Assembly: GCF_007993755.1 (NCBI RefSeq)
Contig: NZ_CP042467.1
Span: forward strand, 5,783,749 to 5,847,748
Length of the DNA: 64,000 nucleotides
Reading direction: 5' to 3'
Source: Microvenator marinus
GTDB lineage: Bacteria; Myxococcota_A; Bradymonadia; Bradymonadales; Bradymonadaceae
This document shows positions 25,522 to 35,006 of the stretch, piece by piece. Positions within the stretch are counted from its first letter, which is position 1. Every line of letters begins with the position of its first letter. A model generated the notes under the pieces. The model had not been told where the DNA came from, did no database searches, and worked only from the letters and a program-made list of their open reading frames with translations. Position numbers and translations under genes: made by a program.

Positions 25522-27300
25522 GTGAAAGTCACGTGGGTTGGCGCGGCGTTATTGGTGGCAGCGACTTTTGGCTGCGACGATACGCGATTTGACTTTGATG
25601 ATCCTGCGCGAGGTCCCGGGGATTTGGTTGGCAAAGGGGATAAGGTCAGTGATGCGGCCTTCTTTGGAGGAGACGATGTCCTACCTCAACCTCGAATTGT
25701 CGCTGAATTTCCCGACGATGCGGCGCTGCCCGATTGCGGACCTCAGTGCGAGGCCTATTGCCAGTCGCTCGGTTTGACGAACCCCGTGAACGCGGGGATG
25801 TGCAAGAGTTTGTGGGGTGTGGGACTCGCCCACCAACCGGTGGTCAAGGTCGAGTCCTGCCGACGGATTCACGTGGATATGCTTGGCCGCTACCCCACAC
25901 GCGAAGACATTATCAATAATTGCGACGGTAAGAGCTGGGGCGAGGTGGCCATTGGGCTCATTAACTCCAGGGAGTTTGTGTCGGTGAATCAGCGTCGCTG
26001 GGCCGATAAGCTCCTCTACGACACTCAGGCCGTGAGCGTAGAGCGTATCTACGACATGGATAAGCTCGTGGGTAAGCTCTACGAGGGCCGCGTGGCGTAT
26101 GATGAGTTTGCTGCGGTTGTCAGCGCCCATCCGGTTTTGACTCGGCGCTTTGATACGCCTGAGGACCGTGCCGACGCGCTCTTCTGGACCTTCCTCGGCC
26201 GCCCGCCACTTGGCCCCGAACTCGCCGATATGTCCCGCCTCTACACCCTTTGGTATAACGATTACTACGATCATCCAGACCTTGGGATGCGCCTTCCTGA
26301 CGCCCATATCCGGTACCGATGTATTGACGAAAACGGCGATCCGGACCCGACCACGCGTGCCGAATGCACGAGCATTCTTTTTGGGCAAAACGAACTCATT
26401 CTCAAGCCCGATATCCGTGCGATGCGAAACGATCGTGACGAGCGCACCATGTGGTCTGGCGTGATCAAGGCTGAGGAGTGGGAAAAGCTGCAACTCCCGG
26501 GGCGGCTTATCGCAGGCATGCCCACATTTTGGGAGAAGCTCGTCGATGACGTGTTGATGCAGTATTTGGGCTACGACCTTGGAAACCTGGTGCCTACGGT
26601 TCGCGACGAGTTGGTGCGCTATGTGTTGGCTTACAACGGCGATATCCGCGCGCTTCACTTCGCTGTGGTAACTTCGGCTGCTTACTTGCAGTCGGCTTCG
26701 CAGCAAACTCAGACCGATTATCGCTGGACTTACGGCCCATTGAGACAGGTGGATTCCGAGGTTTGGATCGATTCTATCAAGCATATGACTGGGTATCAGA
26801 TCGCGACGTGTGACCATAAGCTCACACGTCCTCAAGATTTCTGGGAGGCGGGTTCCATCGCAGGGATTGCGCTCGTCGAGAACTCAAATTGGACGGTCCA
26901 AGACGAGGGAGTTGACTATAGTTATCGAAACGTCGCGCGCGGGCTTGGTGGATGTCCGGATAACAGTGTGGGCGGGCGATTCCAGATCATCTCCATCTTG
27001 ACGACGGCGCAGCAGCTTAACTTCGTGAATCAAGTTTGTGACCCGGCAGCCGAAGGCGGAGGTGCGCCGATTGAGAATTTTTTGCCGCGCGATGTGGACC
27101 CGAATCAATCCCTGACCCCGGAATTGGGCGAAGAGATTTATGCCCATCAGGCGGCGCAATTCATGGGGCGTTTGATTGACGAAGAAGAGGCGGCAAAAGC
27201 GCGCGAGTACGCGGAGCTTTGTTCGGGCTGCAACGCCGCTCAGTTTGCGCGTCCCACGTGTTTTGCCATGCTTTCCAGCGCCGAGATGCTTTTCTACTAG
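25522..27300 (+). CDS. DUF1549-like lipoprotein
   Basis: 592 residues. The GTG at 25522 is chosen because a full Shine-Dalgarno (AAGGAGG) ends 5 bp before it and it gives a lipoprotein signal (WVGAALLVAATFGC); ATG 25492 would put the hydrophobic core too deep. CRRIHVDMLGRYPTREDI resembles the N-terminal motif of DUF1549 (planctomycete 'PSD1'-type), and the middle carries RLIAGMPTFWEKLVDDVLMQ-type helical repeats. These proteins usually sit beside DUF1501 genes and haem proteins, as here. Biochemical role unknown; envelope location. Confidence 0.75.
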   Translation: MKVTWVGAALLVAATFGCDDTRFDFDDPARGPGDLVGKGDKVSDAAFFGGDDVLPQPRIVAEFPDDAALPDCGPQCEAYCQSLGLTNPVNAGMCKSLWGVGLAHQPVVKVESCRRIHVDMLGRYPTREDIINNCDGKSWGEVAIGLINSREFVSVNQRRWADKLLYDTQAVSVERIYDMDKLVGKLYEGRVAYDEFAAVVSAHPVLTRRFDTPEDRADALFWTFLGRPPLGPELADMSRLYTLWYNDYYDHPDLGMRLPDAHIRYRCIDENGDPDPTTRAECTSILFGQNELILKPDIRAMRNDRDERTMWSGVIKAEEWEKLQLPGRLIAGMPTFWEKLVDDVLMQYLGYDLGNLVPTVRDELVRYVLAYNGDIRALHFAVVTSAAYLQSASQQTQTDYRWTYGPLRQVDSEVWIDSIKHMTGYQIATCDHKLTRPQDFWEAGSIAGIALVENSNWTVQDEGVDYSYRNVARGLGGCPDNSVGGRFQIISILTTAQQLNFVNQVCDPAAEGGGAPIENFLPRDVDPNQSLTPELGEEIYAHQAAQFMGRLIDEEEAAKAREYAELCSGCNAAQFARPTCFAMLSSAEMLFY

Positions 27301-27309
27301 GAGCCGACC

Positions 27310-28710
27310 ATGAGTGACGAGAAAAAAGGACTAAACCGGCGGTCGTTTCTAAAAAGTGTAGGAATCGCCACAGCAGCCTCCGCGACCGTGGGTGTGCCCC
27401 ATATCTGGGTCCCGAAGACCGCCTACGCCCAGACTGACGCGCGTGCTTCGGTCAAACATATCATCTACATCCGCCTCAACGGTGGGTTTCGCTTTACTGC
27501 TGCCTTTAACGGTCGGGTAGCCGAGCGCTACAACCCGTGGGGACTCGCCCGAAACTTGCCTGAGGGCACCGAATGGGGCCCATCGGAGCTTTTGGCGCGC
27601 GCACCGTGGCTCGAAGGCGAGGAGGGTGCGACACGTCAGGAACTTGGAATGCGGAGCGTAGCGGCCATTTCGGACGATATTCTCATCGCCCCATGTGTTG
27701 ACCACGAGCCCACGTCCGGCAGTGCGGACGGAAACCACAACTCTGGGTTGCAACGCTTCAACACTGGGTATGCGGGCAATTCCACCGGCATCATGACCAT
27801 GATCAACTACGGGCTTCGTGACCGAGTTCCCGAGGACCCTGAAGGCGTGATCTTGCCAGCGTTTGTGCTGGGTGGTGGCGGAATGTCTAATGGGTCCGGC
27901 AAGTACGCGGGCTACAGGCCTCCGGTCCTTCAAGACGGGTTTTCGGGCTTTGGGTTCGACGCGGCTCGTGCGCTCCCCGAGTGGGCGAAACGCATGTCAG
28001 ACGACCTCGACCAGCGCATCTACAACCGGGTACACCCGCAGTCCAGGTTCCCAGTGGACGCTTATATTCAGTCGCGAGAGGCCACCAAACGCTACGCTGA
28101 GATTTTCAACGATCCACGTCTCAACGTCGGGCAAAACTCGGACGAGCCGATGGATGGCTTGAGCAACAACCAGCTCAGACTGCTCCTCGGTGGCGGCGGC
28201 ACGGCTCGAAATGTGATGCTGGCGCTGCGCCTCTTCCACTTCGGCTGCCCGGCGATTTTCATGAATCAGGGCGGCTACGATATGCACTCGGGCGAAGAAG
28301 AAGGGCTGCCTCCGCGGATGAACGAGCTCAATCAGCTCGTCAGCGGACTGCATACGGCCTTGAAACTCATGGAACACCCAAGCGGCGGGACCTATTGGGA
28401 CCACACCGTGGTGGTGCTTGGCAGTGAGTTTGGACGAACTGCGCGAGGCGGGAGATTCAACTCAGCCCGCGGGAGCGATCACGGTGGAGACAACTCCACG
28501 CGCTGGATGTCGATGCCGTTTATGGGCGGGATCTTTAACGAAGCTGGCACGGCAGGGCGTACGTTCGGCGAGACGCTCGCAGAGGACCTAAAAGCCTCTG
28601 GGCAAGTCTACTCGTATCGATCGGTGATGAAGACCATGATGGATTGGCTCGGCTGCGATCACTCAGAGTTCTTCCCGGCAGACCAGCCGTTTGGGGATTT
28701 CACGCGATGA
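27310..28710 (+). CDS. DUF1501 protein exported by Tat
   Basis: 466 residues with a twin-arginine signal (LNRRSFLKSVGIATAASA). DUF1501 belongs to the alkaline-phosphatase/sulfatase-like superfamily. Here IYIRLNGGFRF, QGGYDMHSGEE, TVVVLGSEFGRTARGG and SDHGGDNSTRW match DUF1501 segments, including metal-ligand Asp/His candidates. The Tat route suggests a folded, metal-loaded export. It lies 9 bp after the DUF1549-like gene and overlaps the cytochrome-like gene by 4 bp (ATGA). Confidence 0.9.
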   Translation: MSDEKKGLNRRSFLKSVGIATAASATVGVPHIWVPKTAYAQTDARASVKHIIYIRLNGGFRFTAAFNGRVAERYNPWGLARNLPEGTEWGPSELLARAPWLEGEEGATRQELGMRSVAAISDDILIAPCVDHEPTSGSADGNHNSGLQRFNTGYAGNSTGIMTMINYGLRDRVPEDPEGVILPAFVLGGGGMSNGSGKYAGYRPPVLQDGFSGFGFDAARALPEWAKRMSDDLDQRIYNRVHPQSRFPVDAYIQSREATKRYAEIFNDPRLNVGQNSDEPMDGLSNNQLRLLLGGGGTARNVMLALRLFHFGCPAIFMNQGGYDMHSGEEEGLPPRMNELNQLVSGLHTALKLMEHPSGGTYWDHTVVVLGSEFGRTARGGRFNSARGSDHGGDNSTRWMSMPFMGGIFNEAGTAGRTFGETLAEDLKASGQVYSYRSVMKTMMDWLGCDHSEFFPADQPFGDFTR

Positions 28711-30050
28711 AGAAGATCAAGATCGGAATTCTCTTCGGGGTGGTTGGACTTTGGGCGTGTGGGCCGGACTTCACGGAAGCTGGGCTTGGAACCGAGATCC
28801 CCTTCACACCAAACAGACCTACACTTCCCGAAGGCGAGGCTGTTGAGCCTTACACCGGGGGCGACCCCTACGTGGTAGGCGCGCAGGAAAGGTTCAGGAC
28901 AGGGTTGGACGTACACCGGAAAATTGTCTGGCGAACCTGCACGCCGAACGACGGTGTTTGCCATAACCAGAAAGAGTATCCAGACCTGCATACCCCTGCG
29001 AACTTTGTGGCCGCCATCAACGCTCCGTGCAACGTGCAGCCGGGAGAACCTGCGTCGGTATACGACCGTTGCGAGCGGCCAGGGGATAGATTTCGTCTAA
29101 ATCGCGATGATTTTGGTGCAGGAATCGAGGTGGCGTGGATTCAGAATATCTCCGGTGAGGAAACGACCGATGAGGAAGAGATTACGCGTGAATCACAAGG
29201 GTTCCACGTTGAGCTGCGCGCGCCAATCCCTGGCGATAACGACGAGATTTGGGCGCAGGCTCAGTTCATCCGTACCACGGACAATGATGGAGATATCGTT
29301 TTCGCGCAGTTTGAGACCCGCTGGCGCGTCCTGGAAGACCGCAAGCATCTGGTCGGCGAGGTGCGAAATTATCAGAATGAACGCGCCGCTGAGCTCGCGA
29401 GGGTAGGGATTCGTGAGGGTGATGCCAATCGTAACGGGATCTTTGGGGCGGACGAGAATCCGATTGTTCCGATGATCAATCCCGGAAACCCGGAAGAAAG
29501 TTATCTTATCGCCAGAGTGAGGGGAGAGATGCTTGGAGAGCGCGTTCCCGGCTCGAGGATGCCTCTCGCGAATCAGCCCTTGGATATCTCCGAAATGCTC
29601 GCGCTATTTTGCTATATCGAAGGCATTCCAACGGACGGAAACGTAGACCTCGCCTCGGCTGTGGACTACAAAAACTGTTCGTATTCGGAAGACCCGGGGA
29701 GCTTGAATCTCTTGGGTGAAGGGGTGACTTGGTCAAGCCGTGTCTCGAAGATTTTGGAGGCGAATTGCGGTGGTTGTCATAATAGCGTCAATCCGGATGC
29801 GGACCTCGATCTGCTCTCTGAAAGTGCTTACGAGCGGCTTCTTGAGCCTTCGACCCAAAAGCCTGAGCTAAACCTCGTTGTGCCGGGCGATTACGAGAAT
29901 AGCTACCTCTGGCACAAGATCGCCGGAGACCCAGATATTGTGGGGCTGCCCATGCCTTATAACCCGCTTACGGGCGAAGGCTCACTCACACAGGCCGAGC
30001 TCGGCGATATCCAGACCTGGATCGCGAACGGAGCCCAAAAAGACCAGTAG
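28707..30050 (+). CDS. Cytochrome-c-like lipoprotein
   Basis: 447 residues from the ATGA overlap (the frame upstream to 28644 belongs to the neighbour's end). Signal GVVGLWAC gives a lipoprotein whose mature start GPDFTEAGLG resembles the CTEAGL start of the VWA lipoproteins elsewhere in the window. A CxxCH haem motif lies near residue 355 (EANCGGCHNSV), in a planctomycete-type cytochrome (PSCyt) setting ending in GELGDIQTWIANGA-like sequence. An odd CTPNDGVCH near residue 73 is another possible haem or disulphide site. Third gene of the DUF1549/DUF1501 operon, suggesting a redox or oxidative polymer-degrading system. Confidence 0.8.
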   Translation: MKKIKIGILFGVVGLWACGPDFTEAGLGTEIPFTPNRPTLPEGEAVEPYTGGDPYVVGAQERFRTGLDVHRKIVWRTCTPNDGVCHNQKEYPDLHTPANFVAAINAPCNVQPGEPASVYDRCERPGDRFRLNRDDFGAGIEVAWIQNISGEETTDEEEITRESQGFHVELRAPIPGDNDEIWAQAQFIRTTDNDGDIVFAQFETRWRVLEDRKHLVGEVRNYQNERAAELARVGIREGDANRNGIFGADENPIVPMINPGNPEESYLIARVRGEMLGERVPGSRMPLANQPLDISEMLALFCYIEGIPTDGNVDLASAVDYKNCSYSEDPGSLNLLGEGVTWSSRVSKILEANCGGCHNSVNPDADLDLLSESAYERLLEPSTQKPELNLVVPGDYENSYLWHKIAGDPDIVGLPMPYNPLTGEGSLTQAELGDIQTWIANGAQKDQ

Positions 30051-30051
30051 G

Positions 30052-31308
30052 TCAGGAGTGGCTTCGAATCATGGCCTCGAGCCGGTCGAGACCTCCCACG
30101 AGGTTTTCTTCCCGAGGGCCAAAACTAAAGCGAACATGACCTTTGAAGCGCGACATTCGGTCGGCGCGTCGCCGTCCTGGATTAACGTCGAAGAACTCGC
30201 CAGGCACGCAAATGCAGCCGACTTCGAGTGCCTTCTTGAAGAAGTCCATGCCGTCTCTTAGCGCTGGGGGCAGAGCGTCGAGCCGCCCCCAGACGTAGAA
30301 TGTGCCGTCGGGCGCGCAGTCTGTGCGGATCCCCATGGAGCTTAGCCGACCTAGCAAGAGGGCGCGTTTATGCCGGAACCTCGCTTGAATTGCTGCGATT
30401 TCTTCGCGTACGTGGTCTTCGCCGAGCATCTGAATCGCTGCGCGTTGCATGGGCCGGGTGGCACCTCCGTCCAAGAAAGAGCCAGCGCTGGAGACGCGGT
30501 CGATGACTGATTTCGGGCCGAGCGTCCAAGACACTCGCCAGCCTGGGTAGCGCCAGTTCTTGGTCAGACCGTTGATGATGACCACGGGGTCTTCGTCAAC
30601 GTTCTCGACAAAGCGCGCGGCCGTGACCTCACGGAATCCCTCCATCGGGTCGCCGGTCCAGACGTAGTGGCTGTAGAACTCGTCTAGAATCATGGTGCAA
30701 TCGAGCTTTCGGGCCGTGGAGACCCACGAGCGCAACGTTTCGCCCTGGATCACCTTGCCGGTGGGGTTGCACGGGTTCGAGAGGAGCAAGGCAGATAGGC
30801 CGCGTCCGGCGATTTCGCGCTCGAGTTCGTCACGTGAGAAATCGTAGGCGCGGTCAGGGTCCAAAAGGATTGGGATTGGCGTGAAGAACTTGAAGATATC
30901 CAGAAGTTCTTCGTAGGCGGTGTAGTCGGGCAGGAAATGGCCGAGGTGAATGCTCCCAAGTGATGCAACCACGCGGGTTAATCCCGTTCGACCTCCGGCC
31001 GAGATCGCCACGTTCTCCGCGCTGTATTGCGAAGGCATGCCGCGCCGGAATTCGCGGTTGTAGTACTCGGCCACAGCCTCGCGTAGCTCCCAGAGTCCAG
31101 CAACGGCGGAGTATTCGTGGTCTTCGTCCAAGATGTCAACGTGGCGGACACGAGGCGGAGCCCCTGGGATTTCGCTAGCTTCAGGCTGCCCTTGGCCAAA
31201 ATTGGTCCAATCCGGTGAATCAGGGTGGTAGCCGTGGCGCGCAGCCTCGCTCATCACGAAGATGACGCCCGTCTTGGGGACGTCACGAAAAGCATCAATA
31301 TGGTTCAC
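30052..31308 (-). CDS. Aminotransferase class I/II (PLP fold type I)
   Basis: 418 residues, full-length. PLP-enzyme features: NPCNPTGKV, MILDEFYSHY (Asp/Tyr near the cofactor), and the Schiff-base Lys in GLTKNWRYPGWRVSW, followed by the Arg-containing C-terminal HVRFSFG. Cytoplasmic. Substrate cannot be told; the segments look like the aspartate/methionine-type aminotransferase group. Stop lies 1 bp from the end of the cytochrome gene (convergent, no terminator seen). Confidence 0.9.
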   Translation of the reverse strand: MNHIDAFRDVPKTGVIFVMSEAARHGYHPDSPDWTNFGQGQPEASEIPGAPPRVRHVDILDEDHEYSAVAGLWELREAVAEYYNREFRRGMPSQYSAENVAISAGGRTGLTRVVASLGSIHLGHFLPDYTAYEELLDIFKFFTPIPILLDPDRAYDFSRDELEREIAGRGLSALLLSNPCNPTGKVIQGETLRSWVSTARKLDCTMILDEFYSHYVWTGDPMEGFREVTAARFVENVDEDPVVIINGLTKNWRYPGWRVSWTLGPKSVIDRVSSAGSFLDGGATRPMQRAAIQMLGEDHVREEIAAIQARFRHKRALLLGRLSSMGIRTDCAPDGTFYVWGRLDALPPALRDGMDFFKKALEVGCICVPGEFFDVNPGRRRADRMSRFKGHVRFSFGPREENLVGGLDRLEAMIRSHS

Positions 31309-31329
31309 ATCAAATCCAAGTTCAGAAAA

Positions 31330-33537
31330 CTACCACGCCATATATACCCATAGGTTGGCCCAGTCATCCGTCCATGCGGGCCGACCGTCGGGCTCTTGTT
31401 CTTCCCATCGTGGGTCAAAAATCTGTAGTTCGAGGTCCTTCTTATTACGCCCGACCATCACCCATTCGCTCGAATTGACCATGAGTTCTTCGAGTTTGGT
31501 CTCTCGCGGCCAGTGGTCTTGGAAATACGAGACGTAGCCTAGTTCTGCCGCGGTGTTCACCACGATTTGGCGCACATTTACATAACGATTCGAGACATGA
31601 AAGAGCATGTACCCACCGGGCCTCAGGAGGCTCATGTAGAGCTCTATCGCTTCTTTGGAGAGCAGGTGAACCGGCACGGCATCACTCGAATACGCATCGA
31701 GCACCAGAAGTCCGTACTTACCCTTCGGTTGCTCTTGGAGCGAAAGCCTCGCGTCCCCAAGGACCACTTTGCATTGTTCGCCACAGCGCTCCAGGTACGT
31801 GAAGTACTCGGCGTCCCGCGCGATTTTTTCGATCTGAGGATCGATCTCGAAAAAGGTCATCTCCATGCCGGGGCGCACATACGTTGCCATGGTGCCGATC
31901 CCAAGGCCGAGCACGGCGACCGGGGTCACGTCGTAGAAGTCTTCTCGGATGGCCATGACTTCGCCGATGGGGCTTGACGTATGGTAGTAGGAGAGCGGGA
32001 GTCTTGAGAGTTCGGGATGAGTGGCCTGAACACCGTGTTGGATACGGCCGTGGTAAAGCGAGTGAAATTGTCCGACTGAGCTCGAAAACTCGCGTACTTC
32101 GTGGATGGCATAGGGCGAGCGCATCTGCATCAGGATGTTTTGGTGTTGATAGCCCATCGGGAGAACCATGCAAACCGTGGCAGCTGCAAAACCCGCGAGG
32201 ATTGGGTGTACAAACCAGAGCGCAAAGGGTGTCAGAATCCCGATGAGTAGCATGGTGTTGGTGAACTCAAAGACCTCGTCCACACTTTGCATGTAGGTCA
32301 CAAAGCCCACGGCTGCCGTGGCCAGAACCAAGACACTGAAAGCCGTTTGCATGCCTTTGGCGCGCACTGCCTTACCGATCGATACGCTCGGGGGCTCAAA
32401 CTTTGGCCTTGGGAGGTGCATCGAGAGCAGCAAGAAGGCCAGTGCCAGAGTGATGGGGAGTTCGTACATTCGGTCGAAGATCGCTGGCGCCACAAGCGTG
32501 TTGAAGACGCCTCCGAGCATGCCGCCCACAGACATCCAGACGTAGAAGTCCGTGAGGTTGGAGGCGCTCGGCTTGCGATCCACAAGGATCGCGTGGAAAG
32601 CGACTGAGAGCGTAAATAGGGAGAAGAGCTGAATCCCCAACAAGAGCCCAACCGGCTCGAGCAATGCCAGCAAAATAGCGTATGCCGACGGCACTAACGC
32701 CGCAAAAGCTAGCCAGACCCAGACTGAACTTGGGATCCACTGTCGCCTCGCAAAAACGATGACGAACGAGAGCATGTAGAGGGCGAGTGGCACCACCCAG
32801 AAGAGAGGAATGGCCGAGATGTCCGTGGTGATATGGGCTGTGTAGCCAAGCAAGGCGCTCGACGGGACAAAGGCCAAGAGCGTCCAGAGTCCGCGTTCGG
32901 CCCAAGAAGACGAGGTTTGTGCGGTTGCAGTGACCTCTGCGGCTGGCGCTTTCTTGACGAAGAATGATGCACCAAAAACCGAGAGCACCAAGAGGGCGTA
33001 TCCGCCAGTCCAAACCCATTTTTGCTCATTGATGCTTAGAAAGGGCTCGATCAAGAACGGGTAGGTCAATAGCGCGAGTAGACTTCCGATATTGCTCGCG
33101 ACGTAGAGCCAATAAGGGTCTTCGGCATCTGGAGCGTCAGATGAGAAATACCAACTCTGCAGCATGGGCGCCGACGCCGAAAGCACGAAGAACGGTAGAC
33201 CGATCGAAACCAAAAGCGTCTGGATGACGAAGAGTGCTGGCGACGCGTCCCATTGCGGGGCCTCAGGCGCAATGCTGAGCGGCAGAAACACCGCCGCCGC
33301 GATCATGAGCGCGATATGGAGTTTTGATTGGTTCTTTGCTCCAAGGCGTTTGATGGAAAAGTGCGCGTAGATGTAGCCCAAAAGCAAGAGCGCCTGAAAA
33401 AACATCATCGATGCGTTCCAAACGATCGCGCTACCCCCGAACGTCGGCAGCAACATTCGACCGGCAAGCGGCTGAACAAAGAAGAGCAGAAACGCGCTTA
33501 TGAAGATTGTGAAGCTAAAGAGGATGGCGGGTTTCAT
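31330..33537 (-). CDS. Membrane protein fused to spermidine-synthase-like domain
   Basis: 735 residues. The first ~470 hold about 12 hydrophobic helices in an MFS-like arrangement, starting AILFSFTIFISAFLLFFVQP, the typical N-terminus of fused transporter-spermidine synthase proteins. The last ~250 are a Rossmann aminopropyltransferase-like domain: VLGLGIGTMA (SAM/dcSAM site), FFEIDP, LGDARL, and LDAYSSDAVPVHLL. The usual polyamine-binding Asp pattern is partly kept, so it may act on another substrate in the membrane. It overlaps the upstream lipoprotein gene by 4 bp. Confidence 0.88.
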   Translation of the reverse strand: MKPAILFSFTIFISAFLLFFVQPLAGRMLLPTFGGSAIVWNASMMFFQALLLLGYIYAHFSIKRLGAKNQSKLHIALMIAAAVFLPLSIAPEAPQWDASPALFVIQTLLVSIGLPFFVLSASAPMLQSWYFSSDAPDAEDPYWLYVASNIGSLLALLTYPFLIEPFLSINEQKWVWTGGYALLVLSVFGASFFVKKAPAAEVTATAQTSSSWAERGLWTLLAFVPSSALLGYTAHITTDISAIPLFWVVPLALYMLSFVIVFARRQWIPSSVWVWLAFAALVPSAYAILLALLEPVGLLLGIQLFSLFTLSVAFHAILVDRKPSASNLTDFYVWMSVGGMLGGVFNTLVAPAIFDRMYELPITLALAFLLLSMHLPRPKFEPPSVSIGKAVRAKGMQTAFSVLVLATAAVGFVTYMQSVDEVFEFTNTMLLIGILTPFALWFVHPILAGFAAATVCMVLPMGYQHQNILMQMRSPYAIHEVREFSSSVGQFHSLYHGRIQHGVQATHPELSRLPLSYYHTSSPIGEVMAIREDFYDVTPVAVLGLGIGTMATYVRPGMEMTFFEIDPQIEKIARDAEYFTYLERCGEQCKVVLGDARLSLQEQPKGKYGLLVLDAYSSDAVPVHLLSKEAIELYMSLLRPGGYMLFHVSNRYVNVRQIVVNTAAELGYVSYFQDHWPRETKLEELMVNSSEWVMVGRNKKDLELQIFDPRWEEQEPDGRPAWTDDWANLWVYMAW

Positions 33538-33908
33538 TTGGCGGGCAACTTCTTAAAGTCCACGCCAAAAGTTTGCCGGCACTGAGCACCACCATCGCAG
33601 AGCATGGTGAAGACGCCTTGTCCATCTTTGAGGCCCTGATTGCTAGCGTCCGCGCTGATATCCATGGAGATTCTGCAGGTCTCGACGTCAGTCGCGATAT
33701 TGGTCACGAACTTCTGGCAGGCTCTCTCGGCTGGAATTTCCACTGTGTCGGAAAATTCTTCAAATTGCGTCACGGTCTCCTTCGGGCAATCGCCCGCCAG
33801 TGATTTGAACGCCATTTGATAGGTCCCCGCGGGAACCTCGCATTTTTCCTTACAGCCCTGAAGGCCAAGTCCCGACACCGCGATAGCCAGTAGTATGAAC
33901 GCGCGCAT
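33534..33908 (-). CDS. Small cysteine-containing lipoprotein
   Basis: 124 residues, lipobox GLGLQGC. Mature protein about 105 residues with six or so Cys (KCEVPAG, GDCPKE, RACQKF, ETCRIS, LCDGGAQCRQ) suggesting periplasmic disulphides. No known family. GGAGG precedes the start. Coupled to the spermidine-synthase fusion by an ATGA overlap, so probably a partner or accessory. Confidence 0.75.
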   Translation of the reverse strand: MRAFILLAIAVSGLGLQGCKEKCEVPAGTYQMAFKSLAGDCPKETVTQFEEFSDTVEIPAERACQKFVTNIATDVETCRISMDISADASNQGLKDGQGVFTMLCDGGAQCRQTFGVDFKKLPAK

Positions 33909-34019
33909 AAACCTCCGAAATCTCGCGGGAGCTTACACGAGTTCCACGTCACTCGCCAAGGTCTGACGGCTTGACGCATTCAATGGGTGTGGCAAAGTGC
34001 CTTCGACTTAGGAGGATAG

Positions 34020-35003
34020 ATGGAATTTTCACAAATCGCCGATAAGATCATCGAAGGTCAGGATATCAGCCGCGAGGAGGCCCAGCGCGTGGTGCGGTCT
34101 TCGGATGCAGAGCTTTTGGATGTTCTTGCGGCCGCGTTTAAGGTCAGACAGCATTTCCACGGTAAAGCGGTCAAGGTGCACGTTCTGCAAAACGCAAAGT
34201 CTGGCGTTTGCCCAGAAGACTGCAAGTTTTGCTCGCAATCGCTCAAGAATAACAGCGAAGTCCCACAATACGGCATGCAGACGGTAAATGACCTTGTGAG
34301 CGGCGCACGCCGTGCAGCCGAGATGGGAGCTTCTACCTACTGTATGGTAACGAGCACCCGCGGGCCTTCGTCCAATGAGATCAAAGTAGTTTGTGAGGCT
34401 GTTCGCCAGATCAAATCAGAGTTCCCCACCATGGGAATCTGCACGTCTTTGGGCCTTTTGAAGCCCGGTCAAGCGGAGGCGCTCGCCGAGGCCGGCGTCA
34501 ACCGCTACAACCACAACGTCGAATCCTCAAAACGCCACTTTGAGACCGTGGTGTCCACACATAAATGGGAAGACCGCGTGGCTACCGTCAAAGCCGCCAA
34601 GAATGCGGGACTCGAGGCCTGTTGCGGTGGAATCCTTGGTATGGGCGAGGACTCCGATGATTGGGTTGAAATGGCGTTTGCGCTCAAGGAGATTGGCGTG
34701 GAGTCAGTTCCGCTGAATTTCCTCGATCCTCGGCCTGGAACGCCGCTTGGTGAGAGCAAGAGGATGTCTCCGAACGATTGTTTACGCGCGCTCGCCATGT
34801 TTCGCATGGTGAATCCGAAGTCGGACTTGCGCGTGGCAGGTGGCCGTGAAGTCACGCTCCAGCACATGCAGCCGCTCTCACTTTTCGCGGCGAATTCTAT
34901 TTTTACGAATGGCTATCTCACCACGCCGGGGGCCGCGCCTTCGGACGATATGCAAATGATTGTGAACGCTGGATTTGAGCCTTTTGTCGCCAATCTGAGC
35001 TGA
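34020..35003 (+). CDS. bioB: Biotin synthase
   Basis: Radical-SAM enzyme that inserts sulfur into dethiobiotin (last step of biotin synthesis). 327 residues, normal length. The radical-SAM cluster motif is CPEDCKFC, and the further BioB residues are visible in YCMVTSTRGPS, GICTSLG, YNHNVESS, ACCGGILGMGE and PGTPLG. A strong Shine-Dalgarno (GGAGG) precedes the ATG. First gene of the bioBADF run. Confidence 0.97.
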   Translation: MEFSQIADKIIEGQDISREEAQRVVRSSDAELLDVLAAAFKVRQHFHGKAVKVHVLQNAKSGVCPEDCKFCSQSLKNNSEVPQYGMQTVNDLVSGARRAAEMGASTYCMVTSTRGPSSNEIKVVCEAVRQIKSEFPTMGICTSLGLLKPGQAEALAEAGVNRYNHNVESSKRHFETVVSTHKWEDRVATVKAAKNAGLEACCGGILGMGEDSDDWVEMAFALKEIGVESVPLNFLDPRPGTPLGESKRMSPNDCLRALAMFRMVNPKSDLRVAGGREVTLQHMQPLSLFAANSIFTNGYLTTPGAAPSDDMQMIVNAGFEPFVANLS

Positions 35004-35006
35004 GTC

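Noticed and set aside
25681..26835. A 384-codon minus-strand open frame inside the DUF1549-like gene
   Set aside because: Antisense shadow in GC-rich coding sequence; the plus-strand gene has a full Shine-Dalgarno, lipoprotein signal and family motif. The antisense protein is rich in His/Arg with no domain pattern.
33965..34019. Possible BirA operator or promoter before bioB
   Set aside because: TTGACG is present (33971-33976) but there is no fitting -10 and no convincing BirA-type palindrome, so none was called.
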